Assembly (NCBI GenBank): GCA_964592405.1
Contig: CAZQBY010000006.1
Span: 13,007-77,006 of the forward strand
DNA: 64,000 nt
Reading direction: 5' to 3'
Source: CAZQBY01 sp964592405 [NCBI: uncultured archaeon]
GTDB taxonomy: Archaea > Altiarchaeota > Altiarchaeia > JAFGQM01
Positions 28,990 to 37,058 of the stretch are shown piece after piece (position 1 is the stretch's first letter; every line of letters starts with the position of its first letter). The notes beneath the pieces were generated by a model. That model did not search any database. It was not told the origin of the DNA and was given only the letters and a program-made list of their open reading frames with translations. A program made the translations under genes and the position numbers.

Positions 28990-30543
28990 ATGGTTTTTGA
29001 CTGGCTGTTCCAGAACTGGCCATGGGCACTGTTCTTCATAATTTTCGGTGCCGGCCTGGTTCTCATGCGCAGACTGCCCAATACGCAGATAATTGGCAAT
29101 ATCTTGTTCAAAATAAACTCCACAAGGGGCATCAGCTTCATGGACCGTGCAGGCAGGAGATATTCACGGTTCTGGATATTCGTGGGCAACATGGCGCTGG
29201 TGCTCCTGTTCGGCGGTTTGGGGACGGCTTATATCACCAGCAACCATGACAGAAAAGGCCGTGCCATCATTCTGGCCCTGCTTGTCTTTTTTACACTGTT
29301 TGTTTATCTTGGGCCAAATATAATCACCCTCTTTCCATTTGCAGCATTTCTCTCACCAAATCTGCTAGCACTATTGGTTGCTGTTGTATTTTCTGTAGCC
29401 GCCTATGGGCTTTCCATCCATACTAGCAGGAAGGCTGCAACTGTCGGCGCATTCATAGTTGCAATTTTGTTCTTTGGTGCGCCATATTTCCTCACCTATG
29501 CCCAGTTCGGTGGTCCCTATTGGCTGCTGATAGGCACAGCAGTCGGCATATTGGGTCTCCCTGCAATCCTCATAGTAAACCTCCTGGTACAGGCCGGCAG
29601 CATTGCCGCCGGAGAGTCAACAACCCCCGGCATCAATATCGGATATCCTGACATAGAGAAGGGCCTGCCGGTTCTGAAATATGCTGGCACTAATATCTCC
29701 ATACCAATATTTCCGGATATACTCCTAAGCATAGTACTCCTCCTTATCTTCCACGAAGGCTTCCATGGTCTGCTGTCTCGTGCACAGGGCATCAGACTGA
29801 AGAATACCGGTCTTCTCTTCGCCAGCATAGTCCCGCTGGGCGCGTTTGTTGAGCCGGATGAGAAGCAGTTCAGGAAAGAGGAATTGTCCAAGCGCCTCAG
29901 GGTTTATGCGGCAGGCTCATTTGCAAATATTTTTGTTGTAGCCTTCATTACGTTCCTGATAGCTGGAGCCATGGTGGAGTCCGGAACTGTTAGAGCGGAC
30001 GGTTTTCTAATAGATTATGTGGTTGTCAACTCTTCTGCAGATGGTCTGCTGGAGCCCGGCGAAACAGTTTACAGCGTTGGCGGAGTTCCAACCCCAACAT
30101 TCTATGACTTCTCACAGCTTATGCAGAACAAAACGCCGGGTGAGGAACTGCAGATAGTTACACAAAACCGCACGGTAACTGTCACACTTGGTCCGGCGCC
30201 TGATGATGAAAGCAGGGGATTTGTCGGTTTGGGGCGCAAGTTTGATCCAATAATCGGCATATTTGCCCCACGGCTTGCCACCTCCCATATAGAGCCGTCT
30301 TTGGGCGCCTCAATATTCGGCCTGCTGAAGTGGATATTTCTTCTGAATCTGATGATAGGCCTGATAAATCTGCTTCCGGTGAGGCCTCTGGATGGTGGTT
30401 ACGTTTATGAGGGCCTTTTTGAGTGGGTTGAGAAGGGCTTGCCATTCGGCAGGAGGATTCATCTTGCAAGGATATTTTCCAGAGCCTTTATGCTGTTGAT
30501 TCTGGGGATATTTCTAATAAACTTCTACCCATATCTGCTTTGA
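28990..30543 (+). CDS. Site-2 protease family intramembrane metalloprotease
   Basis: The 517-residue polytopic protein has the zinc motif HEGFH (H255, E256, H259) in a transmembrane helix and the third-ligand motif NLLPVRPLDGG (D468). A PDZ-like domain lies between them (about 330-410). Site-2 proteases cut transmembrane segments after a first cut outside. Single-pass substrates are abundant in this window, but no partner can be assigned. Confidence 0.93.
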   Translation: MVFDWLFQNWPWALFFIIFGAGLVLMRRLPNTQIIGNILFKINSTRGISFMDRAGRRYSRFWIFVGNMALVLLFGGLGTAYITSNHDRKGRAIILALLVFFTLFVYLGPNIITLFPFAAFLSPNLLALLVAVVFSVAAYGLSIHTSRKAATVGAFIVAILFFGAPYFLTYAQFGGPYWLLIGTAVGILGLPAILIVNLLVQAGSIAAGESTTPGINIGYPDIEKGLPVLKYAGTNISIPIFPDILLSIVLLLIFHEGFHGLLSRAQGIRLKNTGLLFASIVPLGAFVEPDEKQFRKEELSKRLRVYAAGSFANIFVVAFITFLIAGAMVESGTVRADGFLIDYVVVNSSADGLLEPGETVYSVGGVPTPTFYDFSQLMQNKTPGEELQIVTQNRTVTVTLGPAPDDESRGFVGLGRKFDPIIGIFAPRLATSHIEPSLGASIFGLLKWIFLLNLMIGLINLLPVRPLDGGYVYEGLFEWVEKGLPFGRRIHLARIFSRAFMLLILGIFLINFYPYLL

Positions 30544-30623
30544 ACATCCCTGCCATGAGTAACTTCCGACTGCTTTTATTTTTTTACTTTTAATTCTGTT
30601 TTTTCTAAATATCCGCTCTTTTA

Positions 30624-30696
30624 AGCCCCGTAGTGTAGTGGTCAATCATCTACGGCTTTGGACCGTAGGACCCAGGTTCGAATCCTGGCGGGGCTA
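30624..30696 (+). tRNA. tRNA-Gln (anticodon UUG)
   Basis: A 73-nt cloverleaf has a 7-bp acceptor stem (AGCCCCG/CGGGGCT), an anticodon stem TACGG/CCGTA with loop CTTTGGA (anticodon TTG), a TTCGAAT loop with stem CCAGG/CCTGG, and discriminator A. The 3' CCA is not encoded. No intron is seen. An AT-rich stretch at 30600-30612 has the spacing of a TATA box. Confidence 0.95.
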
Positions 30697-30763
30697 TCGC
30701 CCCTTCGCGGCTGCTCCGCAGCCACGTAGTCGAAAGTGCTTCGCACTTTCTCCTGGCGGGGCT
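30683..30763 (+). repeat. Duplicated tRNA 3' end flanking two hairpins
   Basis: The 13-bp sequence TCCTGGCGGGGCT occurs at the tRNA 3' end (30683-30695) and again at 30751-30763. Between the copies lie a 6-bp stem with a TCC loop (30709-30723) and a perfect 8-bp stem with a TTC loop (30732-30750). It resembles a tRNA attachment-site duplication with a deleted insert, or a local tandem duplication. Confidence 0.7.
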
Positions 30764-30769
30764 TCCCTA

Positions 30770-30865
30770 ATGGACTTCATAGCTTCCAAATTCCTGATGC
30801 AGACGCTAGTCTACATAGCCATCTTGGCCATACTCTTGGCTATCCTGTCTCAGATAGCCTTTTAG
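30770..30865 (+). CDS. Possible 31-residue single-pass membrane protein
   Basis: The small frame runs from ATG 30770 to TAG and encodes MDFIASKF followed by a 20-residue hydrophobic helix (VYIAILAILLAILSQIAF). There is no Shine-Dalgarno or recognised family. Composition alone suggests a membrane miniprotein; it may be chance. Confidence 0.3.
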   Translation: MDFIASKFLMQTLVYIAILAILLAILSQIAF

Positions 30866-30867
30866 CC

Positions 30868-30876
30868 TTTTATTAT
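30868..30876 (+). promoter_or_regulatory. TATA box of the metE-like pair
   Basis: TTTATTATC lies about 26 nt before the ATG at 30898, with no Shine-Dalgarno between, as expected for a leaderless gene. Confidence 0.5.
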
Positions 30877-30897
30877 CACACATTCTAATTTGCATCT

Positions 30898-31833
30898 ATG
30901 GTCCTGAGCGCGTCTTTTGGCAGCTATCCGCGGCCGGAAGCCCTGCGGGAATATCAGGTAAAGACCTACGGCAAGCAGAAGAAGACAGACCATAAGCCCA
31001 CGGATAAGGATGTCCAAATGCTGATAAGGGCGATGCGACAGGTGGTTGAGGACCAGACAGGGCTTGATATAATAACTGACGGACAGCTGACTTGGGATGA
31101 CTTCCTCGCTTCTGTCGCGGCCGGCTTCGGCGGGGTAGAGATGGGCGGCCTGATACGTTTCTATGACAACAACACATACTACCGCAGACCAATTATCGTG
31201 GGCGAGATAACGAATGACCGGCCAACACTCACTAACACCCTTGCACTACTCAAGGATCTGAATCCGGGTGCGAAAATAAAGGCCGTTGTGCCCGGACCGT
31301 ACAGCCTGTATGACCTATCGGAAGACAGATACTACCACGACAAAGCCAAGGCCATAGAGGCTTTTGCCACAGCCCTGCTGACTGAAGTCAGAGCCTTGGA
31401 TGCCGATTATATCCAGATAGATGAACCATCCCTCTCTTATAGTCCAGACAGGGAACTGTTTCCGGTTATCAAGGCCCAGCTGGAGAGGCTAGTCAGAGCA
31501 GCCAAGGGCAAGACAATAATTGCCACCTATTTCGGTAACCTGCGAACATGCATAAAAGAGATTACGGAGCTCAAAGCAGATTACATAGGAGTAGATTGTA
31601 TCTCATTCCAAGACAACTATGAAATTCTGGCAGAGAGCGGAATAAAGAATGTCCAGCTTGGCATTTTGGATGCGCGCAACACAAAGCTGGAGGACCGGAC
31701 TGAGGTCAGGAACAGGATAGACATGCTTGGCTCGGACAACATCATAATATCCACCAACTGCGGTTTGGAATTTCTGCCGCGGGAGTATGCCCTAAGAAAG
31801 GTGGATCTGCTTTCAAGGCTTGCCAATGAATGA
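30898..31833 (+). CDS. MetE-like (cobalamin-independent methionine synthase family) protein, first of pair
   Basis: The 311-residue product has the MetE barrel signatures FGSYPRP at the N-terminus, DGQLTWDDF, VPGPYSL, YIQIDEPSL and TNCGLEFLP. The HxC zinc pair of the catalytic copy is replaced here: the aligned segment reads IATYFGN. One zinc-ligand-like Cys remains in TNCGL. It could be a homocysteine-binding or structural partner, or act on another substrate. The stop overlaps the start of the second gene (ATGA), so the two are translated together. Confidence 0.85.
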   Translation: MVLSASFGSYPRPEALREYQVKTYGKQKKTDHKPTDKDVQMLIRAMRQVVEDQTGLDIITDGQLTWDDFLASVAAGFGGVEMGGLIRFYDNNTYYRRPIIVGEITNDRPTLTNTLALLKDLNPGAKIKAVVPGPYSLYDLSEDRYYHDKAKAIEAFATALLTEVRALDADYIQIDEPSLSYSPDRELFPVIKAQLERLVRAAKGKTIIATYFGNLRTCIKEITELKADYIGVDCISFQDNYEILAESGIKNVQLGILDARNTKLEDRTEVRNRIDMLGSDNIIISTNCGLEFLPREYALRKVDLLSRLANE

Positions 31834-32831
31834 GCTATGAAATCACAATGAAAAAAATCCTAAAGACTACAGTGGTGGGGAGCCATCCCCGTAATCCAAG
31901 GGTTGTGGAGATTGCAGAGAAGCTCAGAGATGGCAGGGCAACGCAGGAGGAGTATGACCGGGCTGTCAGAGAGGCTACCAAGATTTGTATTGATGACCAG
32001 ATAAAAGCCGGCATAGACATCATAGCAGACGGCGAGCAGGGCAGAGAGGACATGTCCGTCTTCTTTGCGGAGCGTCTTGGCGGATTTACCGAGGGGGATT
32101 GGGTCAGGGTGTGGGGTAATAACTACTTCCGCAAACCTATTGTAACCGGTCGGATAGAATTCCGGGCGCCCATGACTCTGGATGACTGGAAATTTGCAAA
32201 TGAATACGCCAATGGCCGCGCGCAGGTCAAACAGATGTTTACAGGTCCGTATACCATGGCAGACTGGGCATTTTATGAATTTCACGCCAGCAGATGGGAT
32301 TTGACGCTGGATCTTGCAGAAGCCCTCGCAAAAGAGGCAAAGGCACTTGACAGGGCGGGCTGCCCTTACATCCAGATAGATGAACCGGCCTTGTGTACGC
32401 ATCCATCAAAGGAGGAGATGGAACTTCAGGCCCAAGCGCTGGAGATAATAACCAAGGGACTGAAGGCCTATACCGCCATGCATGTCTGTTATGGTGATTT
32501 CAGCCTCCTCTTTCCGGAGGCCCTGGACTTCAAGGTCGATCTGATAGATCTGGAATTTGCCAACAACAATTTCAGGACCCTGGACATCCTCCGCCAGTAT
32601 GATTTCACTAAGGATCTGGGCTTTGGAGTTGTTGATGTCCACAAAAGGGAGGTAGAGTCCGTTGAGGAGATCAAGGCCAACATACGGAAGGCTCTGGAAT
32701 TTCTTAGACCAGAGCAGGTTTATCCGGACCCAGACTGTGGTCTCAAACTCCTACCGGACGAGAGAACTGCATATCTGAAGCTAAAGGCAATTGGAGATGC
32801 TGTAAAGGAGCTGAGAGAGGAACTGACCTAA
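31830..32831 (+). CDS. metE: Core methionine synthase MetE, catalytic copy
   Basis: The 333-residue product resembles the C-terminal half of MetE and the short archaeal core-MetE proteins that take a methyl group from a corrinoid or folate-type donor and pass it to homocysteine. It has TVVGSHPR, DGEQGRED, FTGPYTMADW, IQIDEPAL, the zinc pair H218-x-C220 and C303 in PDCGLKLLP. An internal ATG six codons in (31848) is an alternative start, but 31830 overlaps the preceding stop. The methyl donor cannot be read from the sequence. Confidence 0.88.
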   Translation: MSYEITMKKILKTTVVGSHPRNPRVVEIAEKLRDGRATQEEYDRAVREATKICIDDQIKAGIDIIADGEQGREDMSVFFAERLGGFTEGDWVRVWGNNYFRKPIVTGRIEFRAPMTLDDWKFANEYANGRAQVKQMFTGPYTMADWAFYEFHASRWDLTLDLAEALAKEAKALDRAGCPYIQIDEPALCTHPSKEEMELQAQALEIITKGLKAYTAMHVCYGDFSLLFPEALDFKVDLIDLEFANNNFRTLDILRQYDFTKDLGFGVVDVHKREVESVEEIKANIRKALEFLRPEQVYPDPDCGLKLLPDERTAYLKLKAIGDAVKELREELT

Positions 32832-32846
32832 GGATCTTGGCGACTC

Positions 32847-33911
32847 CTAGTCTCTTTTTCTGTGGAAATGAGGCATCATGCCATATTTCTTCATTAATTC
32901 CCCCGGTGTAACACCCATCTTCCTGCACCATTTCATCATCCCGTTATATGTATCAAGCTCCTCTTGGGCCGCCCAGACCTTGTTCTCCAGTTCTTCCCTT
33001 CTGGCATTCAGTATTTTCAGTCTTGGTTGCTGTTGTTCAAATGGAAGCCTCCGCATGCCCTCTGCTTCCCTGTCATAATCTCTCTTGAATTTCTCAAGTT
33101 CTTCCCTTGCGGCCCTTACCCTCGCTTCTATTTCCTCTCTGGCCCCTTCTCTGACGAAATGCGGTCGTGTTCTTATCAGCCCAGCAATCTCAACCTCTTT
33201 CTCCAGATTTTTTGGCACCATTCTTATGGCAGTCGGATTACTGGCAGCCGCCTCCAATTCATCTGCTATTCTCTTCATGAACCTGTTGGACATAAAACCG
33301 GCCTTCCTGCTTTCTTCAATCGGATAAGCAGATCCAATCTTCAGTGCACAATCCAGAGCGAGGTCGAAGAGCTCGGGATTCTCTCCATGTTCCCTCAACT
33401 CCTCCAGCAGGTCCATAATTCTCCCCTCGTCTCTGTTTAGTCGGCGCTTCTTTCTGATCCCCGGTAGCTCAAGGGTGGCTACAATCCTCTCTCTCCCGGA
33501 GCTCTTATGTGGGACCAGGGAGATTGGAGTGATGGCGCACGTATGAGATTCTGAGTGGGCAGTCATTGGATACTCATGAAGCTGTCTTTTTTCCGCAGGA
33601 AAGAACACCTCAGGATGACTGTTATGCCAGTCTATTACATGCTCATCTGCCCTTCCCAGTCTGTGCAGTTCCTCCAGCCTTTTTCTTCTGCCATTGAGGA
33701 CTCTTTCAAGGGCATCCCTTGTCAGCCTTCTCTTTTTTATCAAATGCTGGTAATGGAGGTCTTCAGGCATCTGCACAATCCTTACCTGATGCCCCCTCCT
33801 TCTGAGTATTTCTGCTACCCGTTCGGCGGCCGCTTTGGCGGGTTCCTCCTCACGGTCAAAACCCGTATGGAAGACAAATTTTAGCGGTTTTTTTCTTGAA
33901 CCTCTTGGCAT
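32847..33911 (-). CDS. Unknown protein with possible zinc-hydrolase N-terminus and coiled-coil C-terminus
   Basis: The 354-residue product is not a family I can name. The N-terminal 140 residues contain FVFHTGFDREEE and VIDWHNSHPEV, which weakly resemble the HxxE and DxHN metal motifs of AstE/AspA-type zinc hydrolases, plus a later SHTCAI segment. Residues about 250-330 are rich in Glu, Arg and Lys with heptad spacing, probably a coiled coil. The very basic N-terminus (MPRGSRKK) has no signal peptide, so it is cytoplasmic. It lies 26 bp downstream of thyX on the same strand and is likely co-transcribed with it. Confidence 0.5.
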   Translation of the reverse strand: MPRGSRKKPLKFVFHTGFDREEEPAKAAAERVAEILRRRGHQVRIVQMPEDLHYQHLIKKRRLTRDALERVLNGRRKRLEELHRLGRADEHVIDWHNSHPEVFFPAEKRQLHEYPMTAHSESHTCAITPISLVPHKSSGRERIVATLELPGIRKKRRLNRDEGRIMDLLEELREHGENPELFDLALDCALKIGSAYPIEESRKAGFMSNRFMKRIADELEAAASNPTAIRMVPKNLEKEVEIAGLIRTRPHFVREGAREEIEARVRAAREELEKFKRDYDREAEGMRRLPFEQQQPRLKILNARREELENKVWAAQEELDTYNGMMKWCRKMGVTPGELMKKYGMMPHFHRKRD

Positions 33912-33937
33912 CTTTTCTTATTGGCGGGCAGCATCAG

Positions 33938-34639
33938 TCAGAGCTCCCTGAATTTCTTTCGCACCTCCTTGATTTTGCCGCAGGTCAGCTTTCCCTCGGG
34001 GCAGGGACCTGTCACGCAGCCCGGGCCGCCGTCGCTGAAGAGAACCGGCGCCACCTTCTTGAGCTGCCTGAGCATCTCGGTGGCCACCTCCCTCAGCTCC
34101 CACTGGGTTCTCTCACAGGTGCGCAGACGGATAAAGTGCATCAGCTCACGCGCATTCATGGTAACGACAATATTGGTAGTCGCGGCATTCGGCAGGACAA
34201 AGCGCGCATCCTCGGGAGGAATGCCCTTCTTGAGAAGGCGCTGATAGGCATTTGCTGACGATGCCATGGCCTCAGTAAATATCTCCTTTGCTTCCCTGTC
34301 ACTCTCTATTGTTGGGGGTGTAACATATCTTATCTCATTTTCATTGAATCTGACATACCTTTGGCTCTGCTGGGTATAGGATGCCAACCGGTGCCTCACC
34401 AGCTGGTGGGTGAGCGCGCGCGAGACTCCGGAGATGCTGAAAGTGAAGCTTGCATGTTCAGTAACGGACATGTGGCCGAAGCCCATTACCATCTTCAGAA
34501 AATCCAAGGCCTCCTGCCTGCTGAGCTCCTCGAAAAGCTCCCTAGTAGTTTTCTTCTTCCAGCTTGTGAATGCGGCCGCGGCGCAGACCATATCCGGGTC
34601 CGGCGTGTGAGCCAGGAGTTTGACTTCCATCTTTCCCAC
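33938..34639 (-). CDS. thyX: Flavin-dependent thymidylate synthase ThyX
   Basis: ThyX makes dTMP from dUMP with FAD and methylene-tetrahydrofolate-type donors. The 233-residue product has the signature RHRxxSxxxxSxR exactly (R82-H83-R84, S87, S92, R94), an N-terminal VTEHASFTF motif and a C-terminal NARELMHFIRLR motif. A second ATG at 34630 (MEVKLL) is possible. A Cys-containing tail (CVTGPCPEGKLTC) extends the family core. Confidence 0.95.
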   Translation of the reverse strand: MGKMEVKLLAHTPDPDMVCAAAAFTSWKKKTTRELFEELSRQEALDFLKMVMGFGHMSVTEHASFTFSISGVSRALTHQLVRHRLASYTQQSQRYVRFNENEIRYVTPPTIESDREAKEIFTEAMASSANAYQRLLKKGIPPEDARFVLPNAATTNIVVTMNARELMHFIRLRTCERTQWELREVATEMLRQLKKVAPVLFSDGGPGCVTGPCPEGKLTCGKIKEVRKKFREL

Positions 34640-34692
34640 CGGGTTATTTTACCCCAGAACAGATAAAAGCCGTTTTTGTTTTCCTAAGGGAA

Positions 34693-34724
34693 AATTATTT
34701 GATAGTATAATTATTTGATAGTAT
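34693..34724 (+). repeat. Perfect 16-bp tandem duplication in the tyrA promoter region
   Basis: AATTATTTGATAGTAT occurs twice without a mismatch at 34693-34708 and 34709-34724, ending 20 bp before the tyrA ATG at 34745. It overlaps the expected core promoter position, so it could hold paired regulator sites or a duplicated TATA region. Confidence 0.8.
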
Positions 34725-34744
34725 TGTTATATTATAATGATGCA

Positions 34745-35623
34745 ATGACTTCTGTTGCAATTATCGGTGGATATGGTGGGATGGGCCAGATGTTTGCCCG
34801 CATTTTCAGGAGGAACGGCTTTGATGTAGTGATAACCGGGCCAAGATCGGAAAAGGGGCACCGGGTCGCCAGAAAATTGGGCGTGGCATTTGAGAGTGAC
34901 AACAGGAATGCCGCCAGAAGGGCAGACATCGTTATAATAACGGTTCCCATAGGGAAGACCCTTGAAGTGATAAAGGAGGTGGCACCGGTGATGAGGAAGG
35001 GGCAACTCATCACAGATCTGACTTCTGTTAAAAAAGAGCCATGCCGGGCCATGGATGAATATGCGCCAGATGGGGTGGAGGTTCTTGGCTGCCATCCCGT
35101 TTTTGGTCCCATGGCACGGGATTTCAGGGGCCAGAACTTTGTGTTGTGTCCTGTAAGAACAGGTGAGCTGACTTCGCTGCTGAAGGATCTGCTCAAAAAA
35201 GAGGGTGCGAAGACCATTGAGTGCTCGCCGGAGGAACACGACAGGGCTATGGGGCTAGTACAGGGCATGACTCACTTCATGCTGATATCAGCAGGTATGG
35301 CTATACGTGATCTGCACTTCAGACTGGACGACACCAGGGGATTCGCATCTCCTGTATACCAACTCGTTCTTGACCTCATAGGCCGGATACTGGGGCAGGA
35401 CCCAAGGCTGTATGCGGAGATACAGATGAACAACCCAGAAACAAAGAGGATAAGGGGAGCATACCTGCGCGCAGCAGAGAGGCTGGATGAAATTATCAGC
35501 AGGAGGGATGAGAATGCCTTCATCAAAGAGATGACAAAAGCAGCCGAGAACTTTGGCGATACGGGGCTTGCTCTGGAGAGGACACAAAGGATTCTGGAAG
35601 GTGGGAACAGAAATGAGGATTAA
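34745..35623 (+). CDS. tyrA: Prephenate dehydrogenase
   Basis: TyrA oxidises prephenate to hydroxyphenylpyruvate for tyrosine synthesis. The product has a Rossmann start (AIIGGYGGMGQ), ITDLTSVK, the HPVFGPM motif (about 117-123), and a helical C-terminal domain with QGMTHF and NNPETKRIR; it is 292 residues from the ATG at 34745. An upstream in-frame TTG at 34715 lies in the promoter repeat and is unlikely. It overlaps the next gene by 11 bp. pheA, which shares the substrate prephenate, lies 1.4 kb away on the other strand. Confidence 0.93.
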   Translation: MTSVAIIGGYGGMGQMFARIFRRNGFDVVITGPRSEKGHRVARKLGVAFESDNRNAARRADIVIITVPIGKTLEVIKEVAPVMRKGQLITDLTSVKKEPCRAMDEYAPDGVEVLGCHPVFGPMARDFRGQNFVLCPVRTGELTSLLKDLLKKEGAKTIECSPEEHDRAMGLVQGMTHFMLISAGMAIRDLHFRLDDTRGFASPVYQLVLDLIGRILGQDPRLYAEIQMNNPETKRIRGAYLRAAERLDEIISRRDENAFIKEMTKAAENFGDTGLALERTQRILEGGNRNED

Positions 35624-36089
35624 CATAGGTGTCCTTGGAAGCCAGCAGACTTCCGAAGAGAATCTCGCGGTGGCGGAAGAGGTGGGCCGCGAGATTGCTA
35701 TGGCTGGAGCCGTGCTCATCTGTGGAGGCCGCGATGGTGTGATGCGCGCAGCTGCAAAAGGCGCCAGAGAGGCAGGTGGGCTGACTATCGGAATCCTTAC
35801 AGATCTGGACAAGAACCAGTGCAACGAGTACATAGAGATAGCACTTCCAACAAGCCTGGGTTTCGGGAGAAACATATTTATTGCATCGGCCAGCGATGCT
35901 GTTATCGCAATAGACGGAAACTATGGCACCATGTCGGAAGTGGCTTTTGCCCTAAATTATGGCCGGCCGGTGGTTGTAATCCGGGGAACCGGCGGCACGG
36001 CCGACTATCTGGTTGATGGTCCGTTTGATGTCAGTGTTGCGGAGAATGCGAAAGAAGCTGTCAGACTTGCATTAAAACTCGCAAGATGA
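35613..36089 (+). CDS. LOG/TIGR00725-type nucleotide-binding protein
   Basis: The 158-residue product has a Rossmann-like start (NIGVLGSQQTS), CGGRDGVMRAAAKGA and a DGNYGTMSEVAFAL segment in place of the PGGxGTxxE motif of lysine-decarboxylase-like (LOG) phosphoribohydrolases. Family members bind nucleotides; some cleave nucleoside monophosphates. The ATG at 35613 follows a GGAAGGTGGG Shine-Dalgarno-like stretch and matches the family start. It overlaps tyrA upstream and nob1 downstream, forming a compact operon. Confidence 0.82.
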   Translation: MRINIGVLGSQQTSEENLAVAEEVGREIAMAGAVLICGGRDGVMRAAAKGAREAGGLTIGILTDLDKNQCNEYIEIALPTSLGFGRNIFIASASDAVIAIDGNYGTMSEVAFALNYGRPVVVIRGTGGTADYLVDGPFDVSVAENAKEAVRLALKLAR

Positions 36090-36571
36090 AAGTCCTTGAT
36101 GCCTCAGGGATAATCAACCTGCGGGACCGGGAGCTTGAGGGGGAATTTATAACCGTGCCGGAGGTAAAGGGTGAGTTACGAGATGTCCAAGCCAGGCTGA
36201 AGTTCGAAGCAGCCGTTGTTCAGGGAAAGATACATCTTGAGGAGCCTTCTTTGGAGGCTTTTGACAGGGTGGAGGCCAAGGCAGACAAGCACGGAGTCCT
36301 CCCTCTCCTCTCAATAGCGGATATCAAGGTGCTTGCCCTTGCCTATGAGAGGAAACTCCCCATTGTCACAGACGATTATGACATCCAGAACATGTGCTGG
36401 ATAATGGGTTTGGGCTTTGAGACTGTAGCAGTGCCAGGAATAAAGGAAGCATTTGAATGGAGCAAGAAATGCTACGCCTGCGGCAAGGAATACACCACAG
36501 ATATCAGCGAGTGCGAGGCCTGCGGCTCCAAGCGCTTCATTGTTTCAAAAAGATACTCTGGAAAAAGATAG
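36086..36571 (+). CDS. nob1: NOB1-family ribosome-biogenesis endonuclease (PIN plus zinc ribbon)
   Basis: NOB1 cuts the 3' end of pre-16S rRNA during 30S maturation. The 161-residue product has PIN acidic residues (D5, E26, D79, D97/D99) and a C-terminal zinc ribbon (C129, C132, C143, C146). The start overlaps the preceding stop as ATGA. The length is that of archaeal NOB1. Confidence 0.92.
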   Translation: MKVLDASGIINLRDRELEGEFITVPEVKGELRDVQARLKFEAAVVQGKIHLEEPSLEAFDRVEAKADKHGVLPLLSIADIKVLALAYERKLPIVTDDYDIQNMCWIMGLGFETVAVPGIKEAFEWSKKCYACGKEYTTDISECEACGSKRFIVSKRYSGKR

Positions 36572-36583
36572 TCAAAAAGAAAG

Positions 36584-37057
36584 TCAGAAAAATAACCGGA
36601 CTATTCCTGCACCGACATAGGCTACCAAAATATTTCTTGGTATCTTGCCTATCAAAGTCGCAATGAAGAACTTTTTGATATTGTACCTCAATCCCCCTGC
36701 TATAACACCTATCAAATCCATGGGGAGGGGTGTCAGGGCAAAAACTATGACTGCCAAGAATCCCCATCTCCTGAAAAAAACCACCGCCTCTCTGTATCTT
36801 CGTCCCTCTTTAATCTTTCTGGTGATCAGTCTTTGGCTGCCGAGACCCAACGCATAACTTGTAAGCTCGCCTATTGCGGTGGCAATTCCGGCGACTGTGC
36901 CGACCAAGAGCGGATCGGCCATTGAACCAGCCAAAAGAACCATTACCTCGGCTGAGAATATCGGCAGAGGGGTAGAAGTCATCAGTACCAGAGCTATGAA
37001 GAAATACGCCCACCCTCCAAGACTGGCAAAGTTTGGGATAAAGGATCCGGGGTCCAT
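36584..37057 (-). CDS. DedA/VTT-family membrane protein
   Basis: The 157-residue polytopic protein has re-entrant-type segments STPLPIFSAEVMVLLAG and the motif FALTPLPMDLIGVIAGGLRY followed by KFFIATLIGKIPRN, typical of DedA/SNARE-associated (VTT) proteins, which act in lipid scrambling or polyprenyl-phosphate recycling. It follows pheA with 1 bp between the genes, so they probably form one transcript. Confidence 0.85.
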   Translation of the reverse strand: MDPGSFIPNFASLGGWAYFFIALVLMTSTPLPIFSAEVMVLLAGSMADPLLVGTVAGIATAIGELTSYALGLGSQRLITRKIKEGRRYREAVVFFRRWGFLAVIVFALTPLPMDLIGVIAGGLRYNIKKFFIATLIGKIPRNILVAYVGAGIVRLFF

Positions 37058-37058
37058 G

